This document shows, piece by piece, positions 1 through 7,917 of a stretch of DNA of 41,887 bases. The stretch is from NCBI GenBank assembly GCA_021774195.1, contig JAJFJJ010000077.1, positions 1 to 41,887 on the forward strand. The letters run 5' to 3'. This DNA comes from Nitrosomonas sp. Lineage in GTDB: Bacteria > Pseudomonadota > Gammaproteobacteria > Burkholderiales > Nitrosomonadaceae. The stretch's first letter is position 1. Every line of letters starts with the position of its first letter. Below the pieces are notes generated by a model, which was not told where the DNA came from, made no database searches, and saw only the letters and a list, made by a program, of their open reading frames with translations. The position numbers were made by a program, and so were the translations under genes.

Positions 1-71
1 AGGGGTATTTCTATTCGCCACCTGTCCCGGTTGATCAGTTTGAGCAATTATTGGTTGAACAAATGGATTGA
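1..71 (+). CDS. C-terminal end of an EAL-domain protein (partial)
   Basis: The first 71 bases read in frame 3 as GYFYSPPVPVDQFEQLL followed by about five residues and a TGA stop at 69-71. This matches the usual C-terminus of EAL-type cyclic-di-GMP phosphodiesterases (typically GYxFSRPxPxxxFExLL). The rest of the gene lies outside the window, so catalytic residues cannot be judged. A MITE-like element begins right at the stop codon. The call rests on about 22 residues and is moderate. Confidence 0.55.
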   Translation, partial: GYFYSPPVPVDQFEQLLVEQMD

Positions 72-451
72 GGGCACCTCTAAAAATTCGGGTTTCTAAA
101 CAAGACAAGGCGAGAACAAAAAATATTGATGCAGCATACTGTTGATCCTAAAATCCTCAGTTGGATGGTGTTTAGAGTGCATTGTTGTTTATTTTTGGCA
201 AGGCGCAGTGAGGAGTAATAACTAGTTCACAACGAACTGCAACGCAGCAAAAGATAAAGAACAGTGTGCTATAAGCATCATAGCGTGGCTCACCTTTAGG
301 GTATGTAACATTTAACAAAATATTTGTTTTATTTCATAAGATTGGCCAATGCTGAAGCGATCAACTGAGGATTTTAGGCTGATATGTAAGGAAATGTTTT
401 TTGTGAATAACGCAGTATTGTGACGAAACATGGATTTTTAGAGGTGCCCTT
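71..451. mobile_element. MITE family 1, copy A (interrupted by a MITE family 2 insertion)
   Basis: Terminal inverted repeats are GGGCACCTCTAAAAATTC on the left (from 72) and its complement ending near 451. The element has no coding capacity. Without the nested 233-bp insertion it is about 145 bp. Its inner sequence (gacaaggcgagaacaaaaaa, then a bipartite gcagcatac..gatatgta..tttttgtg stretch) matches copy B at 4922-5267. It separates the EAL gene end from the ovothiol operon. Confidence 0.75.
146..378. mobile_element. MITE family 2, copy 1, nested in MITE family 1
   Basis: Ends are TCCTAAAATCCTCAGTTG and CAACTGAGGATTTTAGG, with TGA on both flanks (143-145 and 380-382), which suggests a short target duplication. 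The body, about 233 bp, is clearly similar to the copy at 18108-18340 read in reverse. Shared stretches include gagtgcattgttgtttattt and aaagaacagtgtgctataag. Removing it rejoins the two halves of MITE family 1, as judged from uninterrupted copy B. No ORF of note. Confidence 0.8.
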
Positions 452-479
452 GATGTTGATAGCATCCTAAGTGCATGTA

Positions 480-1664
480 TTATGGATTGTTTTGTTGTCT
501 GCAATATGCGTCTTTAATCTGTTGTAAAATTTTCAAAATAGTCTGGCGTGGTGCGCCGATATTTAAGCGCATAAAGCCGCTACCTTCTTTTCCGAACAAA
601 ATTCCTGGGCTTAAACCGACACCGGCTTGATGAATCATGAAATGTTTAAGTTGTGCGTCATTCATATTTAATGTGCGGCAGTCCAACCATAACAAGTAAG
701 TTCCTTCTGTGGGAGTCAATTTTATTTCTGGTAAATGTTCTAACAGAAATGTTTCAACAAGGTCACGAGTGCCCTTAAGATAGGTTAACAGTGCTTCCAA
801 CCAGTCTGCACCATGACGATAGGCTGCTTCAAAAGCGACAATGCTAAAAGGGTTAGAGGCACTGACATGCATGGCGTTAAAAACGGTGTTGATGGTGGTG
901 CGAATTTCTTTATCTGGAATAATTAAGGTAGAAAGGTTTAATCCGGGAATGTTGAATGTTTTGCTGGGCGCCATAGCGGTTAGAATTTTTGCGTTGCTTT
1001 CAGCTAACGTAGACAAAACCGTGTGTTTGTTGCCAGGAAGAATTAAATCAGCATGAATTTCATCAGACAAAATAATCAGGTCATGTTGCTCGGCAATTTG
1101 TAATAAATGCTCAAGTTCGGAAGGCTGCCACACCCGACCAACTGGGTTGTGTGGCGAACACAGTAACATCAAATGTGCTTCTTCAGCGCATTGTTCAAGA
1201 TGATCAAAGTCTATGGTGTAGCGACCATTATTCGAATGCAACGGATTTTGGATTAATTTTCTTCCTGTTTGTGTTACTGCAGAAAAAAAAGGGAAATAGA
1301 CGGGTGGCTGAATAATGACTGCGTCACCAGGCTTGGTGAATGCCATTACCGCTGCGTTTAGTGATGGCACTACACCAGGACACATGACAATCCAATCACG
1401 CTGAATGACCCAATTATGGCGATACTTCATCCAGCCGATAATGGCATCATACAAACTGTCTGGGAAAAGTGTGTAGCCATATACCGGATGTTGGGCACGC
1501 TCAATCAGTGCTTGAGTGACTTCAGGCGGGGCGGCAAAATCCATGTCGGCCACCCAAGCTGGAATGACATCAGGATGGCCAAACATATTTTCTCGGCCAT
1601 CATATTTGACGCTGCTGGTGCCTGCGCGGTTTATGTCGTGGTCGAAATCAAAACCACTACTCAA
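480..1664 (-). CDS. ovoB: OvoB-like PLP-dependent C-S lyase (MalY/PatB family)
   Basis: A 394-aa fold-type I aminotransferase-like protein of MalY/PatB type. SDEIHADL (about 200-207) and the lysine in APSKTFNIPG (K235) are the expected PLP contacts, and SPHNPVGRVW is the family's conserved substrate/PLP loop. MalY-type enzymes cleave C-S bonds. Its start overlaps the stop of ovoA by 4 nt (ATGA), so the two are translationally coupled. In ovothiol synthesis OvoB cleaves the cysteine sulfoxide conjugate made by OvoA to give 4-thiohistidine. Family membership is clear. The ovothiol role comes from the operon partner. A general cystathionine beta-lyase is the alternative. Confidence 0.85.
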   Translation of the reverse strand: MSSGFDFDHDINRAGTSSVKYDGRENMFGHPDVIPAWVADMDFAAPPEVTQALIERAQHPVYGYTLFPDSLYDAIIGWMKYRHNWVIQRDWIVMCPGVVPSLNAAVMAFTKPGDAVIIQPPVYFPFFSAVTQTGRKLIQNPLHSNNGRYTIDFDHLEQCAEEAHLMLLCSPHNPVGRVWQPSELEHLLQIAEQHDLIILSDEIHADLILPGNKHTVLSTLAESNAKILTAMAPSKTFNIPGLNLSTLIIPDKEIRTTINTVFNAMHVSASNPFSIVAFEAAYRHGADWLEALLTYLKGTRDLVETFLLEHLPEIKLTPTEGTYLLWLDCRTLNMNDAQLKHFMIHQAGVGLSPGILFGKEGSGFMRLNIGAPRQTILKILQQIKDAYCRQQNNP

Positions 1665-3775
1665 GAAATTTTCTCCCAGATGGTCACTTCAGACAAGGTG
1701 TGTTGGTGTTTTCGCTTGGTCTCCCGGATTACAAAAGGAACAGCCTGTGGGCCTTGGATCAATCTAAAGTGTTGTCCGAGGACTTCTTTCAATCCATCCA
1801 GTGTGGTGAAATTTTCTCCGTCCCGTTTGTACCCGCCAACCCAATCTTCTTTCTTAGTGTGCTCTGTTAGCCAAGTGTAAGGCGAAGTGATCATTAACAG
1901 TCCACCGGTATTGATACGCGTGTGGATAGTATTGAGTAATTTGGCTGGGTCATATAGGCGATCTATTAAATTGGCGGCAAGAATCAGATCATAGCCGCTA
2001 AAGAGCGATTTCAAGTTGCATGCGTCACCCTGATAGAATTCAACCTTATCTTTGACGCCTTCCAGGCCCATGCCGGTGAGTGTACGCTCTTTATACGATA
2101 CCAATTCGCCTTCATCAGTTAGGGTGTAGCGCAGCACGCCTTTTTGTGCGAGCTGTACGCCCTGGCCGATAAACCGGGCTGAAAAATCAATTCCGGTGAC
2201 ATGATCGAAATGACGAGCTAGCTCAAAGGTGGAGCGACCGGATGCGCAACCTAAATCAAGCGCTGTTCGTGCGGGACGATTCCCCATCGCTTCGATTGCA
2301 ATCTCAGCTAATGTTTTGGGGAAATTAGGCACGTCAAAATAAGTGTCGCCATAATGGAATTCACCATATTCAGACAGCAACTTGTCGGTTTCATAATTAG
2401 AGCTTTCTTGTTTGGCTGATGCATTAGACACGACGTAACGAAAGCCCGCATGCTGGAAAAAATGCCGGCGGAATGCGTAGCGAGAACTTCTCAATGATTC
2501 ATTGCCGCAAGCGACCCAGGAACCGCCTTTAATCAAATTGTGCTGATTATCGAAAGTCGGTGTAGTGAAGTCGTCATACAACGGGTGAACATCAAATCCT
2601 TCAAAAGGGTAGGTCGGTGTTTCGGTCCATTGCCAAACATTACCCACAATGTCGTAAAAATCACCTTGTGGGAATTCGTTAACCGGGCAACTTGACGCAT
2701 AGTAATCAAGATGCAAGTTGCCGACGGCGGTTTCTTGTTGCGGTACTTCAGTCAAATTGGCGACATCATATAATCGGTACCATTCATCCTCGGTCGGCAG
2801 CCTGACGGGTTGTCCCGTCGTTTTTGCTTTCCAGTTACAAAACGCTTTCGCTTCATGATAATTGACATCCACCGGCCAATTCCATGGCATGGGGATTTCT
2901 TCAGTCATAGTGCGCATCAACCAGTCATCACCTTTTTTGACCCAGAAAGTAGGGTGTTCAGTATGCGTAAACTTGCGCCATGACAAACCTTCCTCTTCCC
3001 AATATTCATCAGTTTGATAGCCATCGGCTTGCATAAATGCAAGAAATTCCTGATTGCTGACAAGATAGCGGCTGGCCTGAAAAGCAGTAACGTCAGCAGT
3101 ATGTAAGCCATATTCATTATCCCAACCATAATGTTTCTGATTGGTTTTGCTCTTGCCTATCTCGACGCTACCAGCTGATACATTGACCAATTCATTTTCC
3201 GGGGCTGATCCGGTTTTTTGACAAGGCGCCCAATTTTCATGAGGCTGTACATACTCAAGTGCATGTTGGCGAATCAGTACCGATGAGGTTTCCAAATGAA
3301 TCATTTCATGTTCAACACCCATGATAATTGGCCACCAAGTGCTCTCCCAAGTGATCGGTAAGGTCAAAGGCATGTCGCTAATGAGCTTGTCGATAATCCC
3401 TCGCATGGTGTTGCGATAGTCGAGTACTTCCTGAACGGTAGGCCACTCATAATGCGTATTATCCAAATCATCCCAACTCATTTCGTCTACACCTACGGCA
3501 AACATTGATTCAAATTTGGGATTGATCCGTTCAGTCAGGGTTCCGGCCAACACGAGTTTATTAATAAAAAAAGTGGCCGTATGACCATAGTAGAAAATCA
3601 GAGGATGGCGTAATGAGATGGACTTCTTAAAGTAAGCCTCATCATTGCGTAGTGTTTTAAAAAGCTGTTCGTAACGATCAAGTGATGTATGAAAGTAACT
3701 GCGGATTTCTTCTCGTTTTGCGTTGACGTCATCGCCGTCTAATAAAGGTGTTCTTTGAAAAAGTGGGTTAGGCAT
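1661..3775 (-). CDS. ovoA: OvoA: 5-histidylcysteine sulfoxide synthase with fused 4-mercaptohistidine N-methyltransferase
   Basis: A 704-aa three-part protein, the usual OvoA length. The N-terminal DinB-like iron-binding region has H65 (FYYGHTA) and the H-x3-H-x-E motif HEMIHLE at 156-162. The middle FGE-sulfatase/EgtB-type domain spans about 190-450 (GNVWQWTETPTYP, IKGGSWVACG). The C-terminal SAM-dependent methyltransferase has motif I ALDLGCASGRST at about 505-516. OvoA joins histidine and cysteine oxidatively and later methylates the product to ovothiol A, a thiol antioxidant. The methyltransferase domain separates it from EgtB. The ATG at 3775 has no clear Shine-Dalgarno. It is first in a two-gene operon with ovoB. 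Confidence 0.93.
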   Translation of the reverse strand: MPNPLFQRTPLLDGDDVNAKREEIRSYFHTSLDRYEQLFKTLRNDEAYFKKSISLRHPLIFYYGHTATFFINKLVLAGTLTERINPKFESMFAVGVDEMSWDDLDNTHYEWPTVQEVLDYRNTMRGIIDKLISDMPLTLPITWESTWWPIIMGVEHEMIHLETSSVLIRQHALEYVQPHENWAPCQKTGSAPENELVNVSAGSVEIGKSKTNQKHYGWDNEYGLHTADVTAFQASRYLVSNQEFLAFMQADGYQTDEYWEEEGLSWRKFTHTEHPTFWVKKGDDWLMRTMTEEIPMPWNWPVDVNYHEAKAFCNWKAKTTGQPVRLPTEDEWYRLYDVANLTEVPQQETAVGNLHLDYYASSCPVNEFPQGDFYDIVGNVWQWTETPTYPFEGFDVHPLYDDFTTPTFDNQHNLIKGGSWVACGNESLRSSRYAFRRHFFQHAGFRYVVSNASAKQESSNYETDKLLSEYGEFHYGDTYFDVPNFPKTLAEIAIEAMGNRPARTALDLGCASGRSTFELARHFDHVTGIDFSARFIGQGVQLAQKGVLRYTLTDEGELVSYKERTLTGMGLEGVKDKVEFYQGDACNLKSLFSGYDLILAANLIDRLYDPAKLLNTIHTRINTGGLLMITSPYTWLTEHTKKEDWVGGYKRDGENFTTLDGLKEVLGQHFRLIQGPQAVPFVIRETKRKHQHTLSEVTIWEKIS

Positions 3776-3814
3776 ATTGTTTTGTTTGTCGTATTGTTCG
3801 GTTTTTTGGCCAGT

Positions 3815-3820
3815 ATTATA
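3815..3820 (-). promoter_or_regulatory. Possible -10 box for ovoA
   Basis: The minus strand reads TATAAT about 40 bases upstream of the ovoA ATG. No good -35 hexamer lies at 16-18 bp (closest is TGATTT), so an activator may be needed or the match may be chance in AT-rich DNA. Confidence 0.25.
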
Positions 3821-3955
3821 ACGCCTTAGGGTTTTGAAATCATGTTCAATCTTGATTGAAGAGTTTTATAGGCTGTTTTAGGGATCGCTAAACAAATTTG
3901 AGCCAAATAGATGACACGAGACAATCTTTCAAATTGAGATGCAAATTGTGCTGGA

Positions 3956-4008
3956 TAATGGCTAGCCTGGATACTGCACCAGTACATTATATTTCAGGCT
4001 AGCTATTA
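3956..4008. repeat. Inverted repeat between yoeB and ovoA
   Basis: Arms TAATGGCTAGCCTG (3956-3969) and CAGGCTAGCTATTA (3995-4008) pair almost perfectly around a 25-base loop. It lies downstream of yoeB and upstream of ovoA on the minus strand. No T-tract follows, so a classical intrinsic terminator is unlikely. It could be a regulator site or the remnant of a palindromic element. Otherwise the gap 3776-4080 shows nothing beyond the possible -10 box. Confidence 0.5.
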
Positions 4009-4080
4009 CCAAGATTTACAACAATAGAATGGAAGGTTTTGATCAACAGGAGGGCGTTCATGCATTAATCAGCTATTTCA

Positions 4081-4362
4081 TTAATAGTGATAGCGACATT
4101 GAACAATAACGATTGCGTTTTCCGTTATTTTATAGATCAAACGATGCTCACGATCGATGCGGCGAGACCAATAACCTGTCCAATTATGTTTCAAAGGTTC
4201 AGGATCACCAAGTCCATCAAAGGGCTGTCGATTAATATCTTTAATTAGTGCATTAATGCGCTTGAGTTTTTTGTTATCGACGCTTTGCCAATACAGATAA
4301 TCCTCCCAAGCTTTTTCTACCCAGGATAGGATTATCCTAGATTCCTCAGTTGACCGCTTCAT
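4081..4362 (-). CDS. yoeB: YoeB-type mRNA interferase toxin with MITE-derived N-terminus
   Basis: The protein (93 aa as opened) matches the Txe/YoeB family along its length: EKAWEDYLYWQ, PFDGLGDPEPLKHN, GYWSRRIDREHRLIYK and the catalytic C-terminus CRYHY. YoeB cleaves mRNA at the ribosome and is neutralised by YefM. Normal YoeB starts close to the ILSWVEKAW segment. Here the first nine residues (MKRSTEESR) are encoded inside a MITE that ends at 4335. Removing the MITE would leave an ATGA overlap of the yefM stop with an ATG followed by IILSW. The toxin now depends on an ATG inside the element. AAAGG is the only nearby Shine-Dalgarno-like match and sits just 2 nt away, so expression may be weak. 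Confidence 0.85.
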   Translation of the reverse strand: MKRSTEESRIILSWVEKAWEDYLYWQSVDNKKLKRINALIKDINRQPFDGLGDPEPLKHNWTGYWSRRIDREHRLIYKITENAIVIVQCRYHY

Positions 4363-4570
4363 GACCTTTAAAAAGCCGTATGGTTGTTGGCGTGAATGGT
4401 CTCAAAAGGTTTTGCCCAGTGGGTGCCCCTGCTACGTATCCAATTGTACGGTTTTTGGGCTGCCTGGTCGTGTTGCTCCTCGTTGCAGGGAACGGCCATG
4501 CGCCTCGTCGCGCCTAACCAGGCAATCCAAAAACCACACACTTGGACACGTTCAACTGAGGAATCTAGGA
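4335..4570. mobile_element. MITE family 2, divergent copy 2, between yefM and yoeB
   Basis: About 236 bp, the same size as the other family 2 copies. Ends are TCCTAGATTCCTCAGTTGA (from 4335) and TCAACTGAGGAATCTAGGA (to 4570). On the minus strand the right end reads gaagcggtcaactgagga, nearly identical to copy 1 (gaagcgatcaactgagga). The interior keeps an AGGCGC...GCAAC core but is otherwise diverged. Flanks are TCA/TTA on the plus strand, so the TGA target duplication is imperfect. It separates a toxin from its antitoxin. Confidence 0.75.
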
Positions 4571-4825
4571 TCATTCCTCAATCAGTTTGTGTTGTTGCGT
4601 GTTTCCCGCTTCCGCTTCGTTGATTGCCAGGTTCAAGCGCTCGGCATTTTTTGGACTGGCCATCAGGTAAGCCGTTTCTTCATAAGCCTGAAAATCTTCA
4701 AGGCTAATTACAACCGCAGGCTTTCCATTTTGTCGGGTGATTAGAATTGGTTTATGGTCGTCATTCACTTTATCTAGGATGCTGGCTAAACGATTTCGGA
4801 ATGCTGAATAATTAATTGTATCCAT
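4571..4825 (-). CDS. yefM: YefM-type antitoxin (Phd/YefM family)
   Basis: An 84-aa protein typical of YefM: an N-terminal DNA-binding Phd fold (INYSAFRNRLASILDKV, PILITRQNGKPAVVIS, LEDFQAYEETAYLM) and a charged C-terminal tail that binds YoeB. YefM represses its own promoter together with YoeB. A Shine-Dalgarno-like AAGGT lies 8 nt before the ATG. Its stop codon touches the MITE inserted before yoeB, which breaks the ancestral stop/start overlap. Confidence 0.9.
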   Translation of the reverse strand: MDTINYSAFRNRLASILDKVNDDHKPILITRQNGKPAVVISLEDFQAYEETAYLMASPKNAERLNLAINEAEAGNTQQHKLIEE

Positions 4826-4853
4826 TGTTTTTACCTTATCTTATGTGTATGTG

Positions 4854-4882
4854 ATTGTACTTGTCCTTATTTCTGTACGCAA
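4854..4882 (-). promoter_or_regulatory. Sigma-70 promoter for yefM-yoeB
   Basis: The minus strand shows TTGCGT, a 17-bp spacer and TACAAT, ending about 28 bases before the yefM ATG. Spacing is ideal and both hexamers are close to consensus. Confidence 0.6.
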
Positions 4883-4921
4883 ATATTGCGAATGTTTTAA
4901 GTAAAAAAGAAATCATAAATC

Positions 4922-5267
4922 AAGGACGGCTCTAAAAATTCATATTTGCGAGCATCTGTAAAGCGAATTGCCTGCTTACCCCGTTTCGTCACAATATTGT
5001 GTTAACCACAAAAAATATCTCCCTACATATCAGTTGTATGCTGTGTCAATATTTTTTGTTCTAGGAGGCTGTCCGAGAATAGTAATCGTAGCGAAGGGAA
5101 GCCATTTTGAGACAGATTTTTTGGTCATTTGAGGCGAATAGTTGTTCTATTTAACGAAAATGACCGGAAAATATGACCATAATGGCTTTCCTGCAGTAGA
5201 TTATTCTATTCTCGGACAGCCTCCTAGTCTTGCCTTATTTATAAGTCTGAATTTTTAGAGGCGCCCT
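4922..5267. mobile_element. MITE family 1, copy B (interrupted by a MITE family 3 insertion)
   Basis: Terminal repeats are GGACGGCTCTAAAAATTC (left) and GAATTTTTAGAGGCGCCC (right). Read in reverse it aligns with copy A, and its gacgaaacggggtaagca stretch is shared with copy C at 9451-9588. A 167-bp palindromic element sits inside it at a CTAG site. No coding content. Confidence 0.75.
5061..5227. mobile_element. MITE family 3, a long near-perfect hairpin nested in MITE family 1
   Basis: Perfect ends GAGGCTGTCCGAGAATAG and its complement, each bordered by CTAG (5061-5064 and 5224-5227), probably the target duplication. Pairing continues inward (AAGCCATT/AATGGCTT, GGTCATTT/AAATGACC) to a centre near AATAGTTGTTCTATT, so the whole 167 bp could fold as one hairpin. 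It is too short to encode a transposase. Confidence 0.8.
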
Positions 5268-5376
5268 CAAGCTTGCTCTTTAAGTTTCATGCTTGTACTC
5301 TCTAAATAATCTTGTAAAGTAAATAGAGATTGAGCCATATCAGTGGCCTTAAAGTTGTTTAATAACCGGATCAGGC

Positions 5377-5382
5377 AGGAGG
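5377..5382 (+). promoter_or_regulatory. Shine-Dalgarno AGGAGG that fixes a TTG start
   Basis: A perfect AGGAGG sits 5 nt before the TTG codon at 5388-5390. The in-frame GTG at 5343 has no such signal, and the residues between do not look like the family's N-terminus. Confidence 0.7.
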
Positions 5383-5387
5383 CGAAA

Positions 5388-7907
5388 TTGAGTGAAAATA
5401 AGTTTATAGTACGCAAGGCTGCTGTGTTGGGCGCGGGTGTAATGGGAGCGCAAATTGCTGCACATTTGGTCAATGCGAATATTGAAACGTTGTTATTTGA
5501 ATTGCCAGGTGATGCGGACAATCCCAACGCCAATGTGAATAAGGCGGTGGAGAAGCTAAAAAAGCAAGTGCCTGCGCCATTGTCTGTTCAATCTAAAGCG
5601 ATTTATATTGAGCCAGCAAATTACGATCAACACCTTGAGTTACTCAAGGATTGTGATTTGGTGGTTGAGGCGATTGCAGAGCGTATGGATTGGAAACGTG
5701 ATTTATATGTCAAGGTCGCGCCACATCTTAGTGAGAATGCTATTTTCGCCAGCAATACTTCCGGTTTATCGCTCAATCAATTGGCCGAAGCTTTTCCGGA
5801 AGAACGGCGTCATCGCTTCTGTGGTATCCATTTCTTTAACCCGCCGCGTTATATGCATTTGGTGGAACTGATTCCATGCCAATCCAGTGATGCGGATATG
5901 CTGGATCATCTGGAAGCGTTTTTAGTAACCAACCTGGGCAAAGGGGTTGTTCGGGCTAAAGACACGCCAAACTTTATCGCTAATCGGATCGGTGTTTTCT
6001 CTTTACTGGCGACCATGCATCATGGCAAAGCGTTTAACTTTGGTCTTGATCAGGTTGATGCGCTGACGGGTGCTTTAATTGGCCGCCCTAAAAGTGCGAC
6101 ATTTAGAACAGCTGATGTGGTTGGGTTGGATACTTTGGCGCATGTGGTGAATACCATGCGTGACACGTTGCCGGATGATGCCTGGCATCGTCATTTTGCC
6201 GTGCCGGATTGGTTGCAGGCATTGATTGACGATGGTGCGTTGGGGCAGAAAGTTAAGCGGGGCGTCTATCAGAAAGTGGGTAAGGAAATACAGGTGCTTG
6301 ATCTGGCTACGAGTGACTACCGTCTCTCAGCCGGTGAAGTGGATGAAGCGGTCAAGAATTTGCTGAAATATAACAATCCGACAGAGAAATTTGCAGCGCT
6401 GCGTAGTAATCCACACCCACAGGCACAGTTTTTGTGGTCAATTTTTCGTGATTTGTTTCATTATTGTGCGGTACAACTGGAATCCATTGCGGACAATACG
6501 CGTGATTTGGATCTGGCGGTACGTTGGGGTTTTGGCTGGAATCAGGGACCGTTTGAAATTTGGCAATCTGCCGGTTGGAAACAAATTGCAACTTGGATCA
6601 ACGAAGACATCGCTGCAGGCAAATGCATGAGCCAAGTGCCATTGCCGGATTGGGTGATGACGATTGCAAAGGATGAGCAGCAAAGCGTGCATACGAAACA
6701 AGGTTCTTTTGCGCCGGCTGATAAAACCTTGCATAAACGTTCAACCTTGCCGGTTTATCAGCGTCAGTTATTTCCTGATCGTTTAATCGGTGAAGAAGCG
6801 CAATACGGCGAAACCATTTTTGAAACCGATGCCGTTAGGATGTGGCACACCGGAGACCGGATTGCTATCCTGAGCTTCAAAAGCAAAATGCACACGATTG
6901 GTGTAGATGTGTTGGAAGGGGTGCAGCAGGCGATCAAAGAAGCGGAACAAAATTGGCGTGCTTTGGTCATTTGGCAAACGGAACCACCATTTTCTGCCGG
7001 CGCGAATTTAAAGAAAGTCACCGAAAAACCAAAAGCTGATCCGCAACAAAAGGCTTCGCCGCCACCGCCACCTTCAGCATTTGACAAGCTTGTTAAAAAC
7101 TTTAAGAAATCCGCCCAGGCGACAGTACTCAAAGCAGCGCGTGAATTGGATCTTGCTGATGTTTTAATGGCGAAGAAACTGGCTGAAGTTGAAGGCATGG
7201 TGAAACAGTTCCAGCAAACCTCACAAGCATTACGTTATTCTATGGTGCCAACGGTTGCAGCGGTGGATGGTTTAGCACTGGGTGGCGGATGTGAATTTGT
7301 TATGCATTGTGATCGTGCAGTGGCGACCATGGAAACCTACATTGGTTTAGTGGAAGTTGGCGTCGGCTTGTTACCGGCTGGCGGTGGTTGTAAGGAATTT
7401 GCCTTGCGTGCTGCGCAGAACGCTTTGGAAGGTGATCCATTTCCGCAATTGAAACAATATTTCCAAACCGTTGCCATGGCGGAATTAGCCAAGAGTGGCG
7501 AACAAGCCAAGGCGCTTGGTTTTTTACGTGCGGCTGATCACATTGTCATGCATCGTTTTGAGTTGTTACATGTAGCAAAGGCGCAGGCTTTGACATTAGC
7601 TGAAGCGGGCTATCGTCCGCCTTTAAGAACCCGGCAAATACCGGTGGCCGGTAATACCGGCATTGCGACCATTCAAAGCCTTCTGGTGAATATGCGAGAA
7701 GGTGGATTTATCTCAGAACACGACAGTTTGATTGGTAATAAAGTCGCGCATGTGATGTGTGGCGGTGACCTGACACCGGGTAGCCTGGTGGATGAGGACT
7801 GGTTGTTAGAATTGGAACGGACCGCATTTATCGAACTGCTGGCTACCGAAAAAACCCAGGCGCGTGTTGAGCATATGATGAAAACCGGCAAGCCACTTAG
7901 AAACTAA
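5388..7907 (+). CDS. Bifunctional 3-hydroxyacyl-CoA dehydrogenase / enoyl-CoA hydratase
   Basis: About 839 aa from the TTG start chosen by the AGGAGG. The N-terminus has the Rossmann NAD motif GAGVMG (15-20) and HAD core motifs (SNTSGLSLNQLAE, GIHFFNPPRYMHLVEL, DTPNFIANRIG). The C-terminal third carries a crotonase fold (VAAVDGLALGGGCEFVMHCD, GLVEVGVGLLPAGGG). The dehydrogenase-first order is the reverse of E. coli FadB. A Lys/Pro-rich insertion (KPKADPQQKASPPPPPSAF) interrupts the hydratase part. The enzyme should carry out the hydration and NAD-dependent oxidation steps of beta-oxidation in the cytoplasm. The thiolase follows 10 nt later in the same operon. Confidence 0.9.
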   Translation: MSENKFIVRKAAVLGAGVMGAQIAAHLVNANIETLLFELPGDADNPNANVNKAVEKLKKQVPAPLSVQSKAIYIEPANYDQHLELLKDCDLVVEAIAERMDWKRDLYVKVAPHLSENAIFASNTSGLSLNQLAEAFPEERRHRFCGIHFFNPPRYMHLVELIPCQSSDADMLDHLEAFLVTNLGKGVVRAKDTPNFIANRIGVFSLLATMHHGKAFNFGLDQVDALTGALIGRPKSATFRTADVVGLDTLAHVVNTMRDTLPDDAWHRHFAVPDWLQALIDDGALGQKVKRGVYQKVGKEIQVLDLATSDYRLSAGEVDEAVKNLLKYNNPTEKFAALRSNPHPQAQFLWSIFRDLFHYCAVQLESIADNTRDLDLAVRWGFGWNQGPFEIWQSAGWKQIATWINEDIAAGKCMSQVPLPDWVMTIAKDEQQSVHTKQGSFAPADKTLHKRSTLPVYQRQLFPDRLIGEEAQYGETIFETDAVRMWHTGDRIAILSFKSKMHTIGVDVLEGVQQAIKEAEQNWRALVIWQTEPPFSAGANLKKVTEKPKADPQQKASPPPPPSAFDKLVKNFKKSAQATVLKAARELDLADVLMAKKLAEVEGMVKQFQQTSQALRYSMVPTVAAVDGLALGGGCEFVMHCDRAVATMETYIGLVEVGVGLLPAGGGCKEFALRAAQNALEGDPFPQLKQYFQTVAMAELAKSGEQAKALGFLRAADHIVMHRFELLHVAKAQALTLAEAGYRPPLRTRQIPVAGNTGIATIQSLLVNMREGGFISEHDSLIGNKVAHVMCGGDLTPGSLVDEDWLLELERTAFIELLATEKTQARVEHMMKTGKPLRN

Positions 7908-7917
7908 GGAGAAACTA

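Noticed and set aside
71..451. Tandem or CRISPR-like repeats in the left intergenic regions
   Set aside because: The repeats are terminal inverted repeats of dispersed elements. There is no regular repeat-spacer pattern and no cas gene.
3956..4008. Intrinsic terminator of yefM-yoeB
   Set aside because: The stem is good but the loop is 25 bases and no T-run follows on either strand. It is kept only as an inverted repeat.
4361..4744. Plus-strand ORF of 127 aa across the yefM-yoeB gap
   Set aside because: It lies in a MITE and antisense to yefM, and its translation has no coding character.
6764..7198. Minus-strand ORF of 144 aa inside the dehydrogenase/hydratase gene
   Set aside because: It is a shadow of a well-supported gene on the other strand, with Ser-rich composition caused by the complement of its codons.
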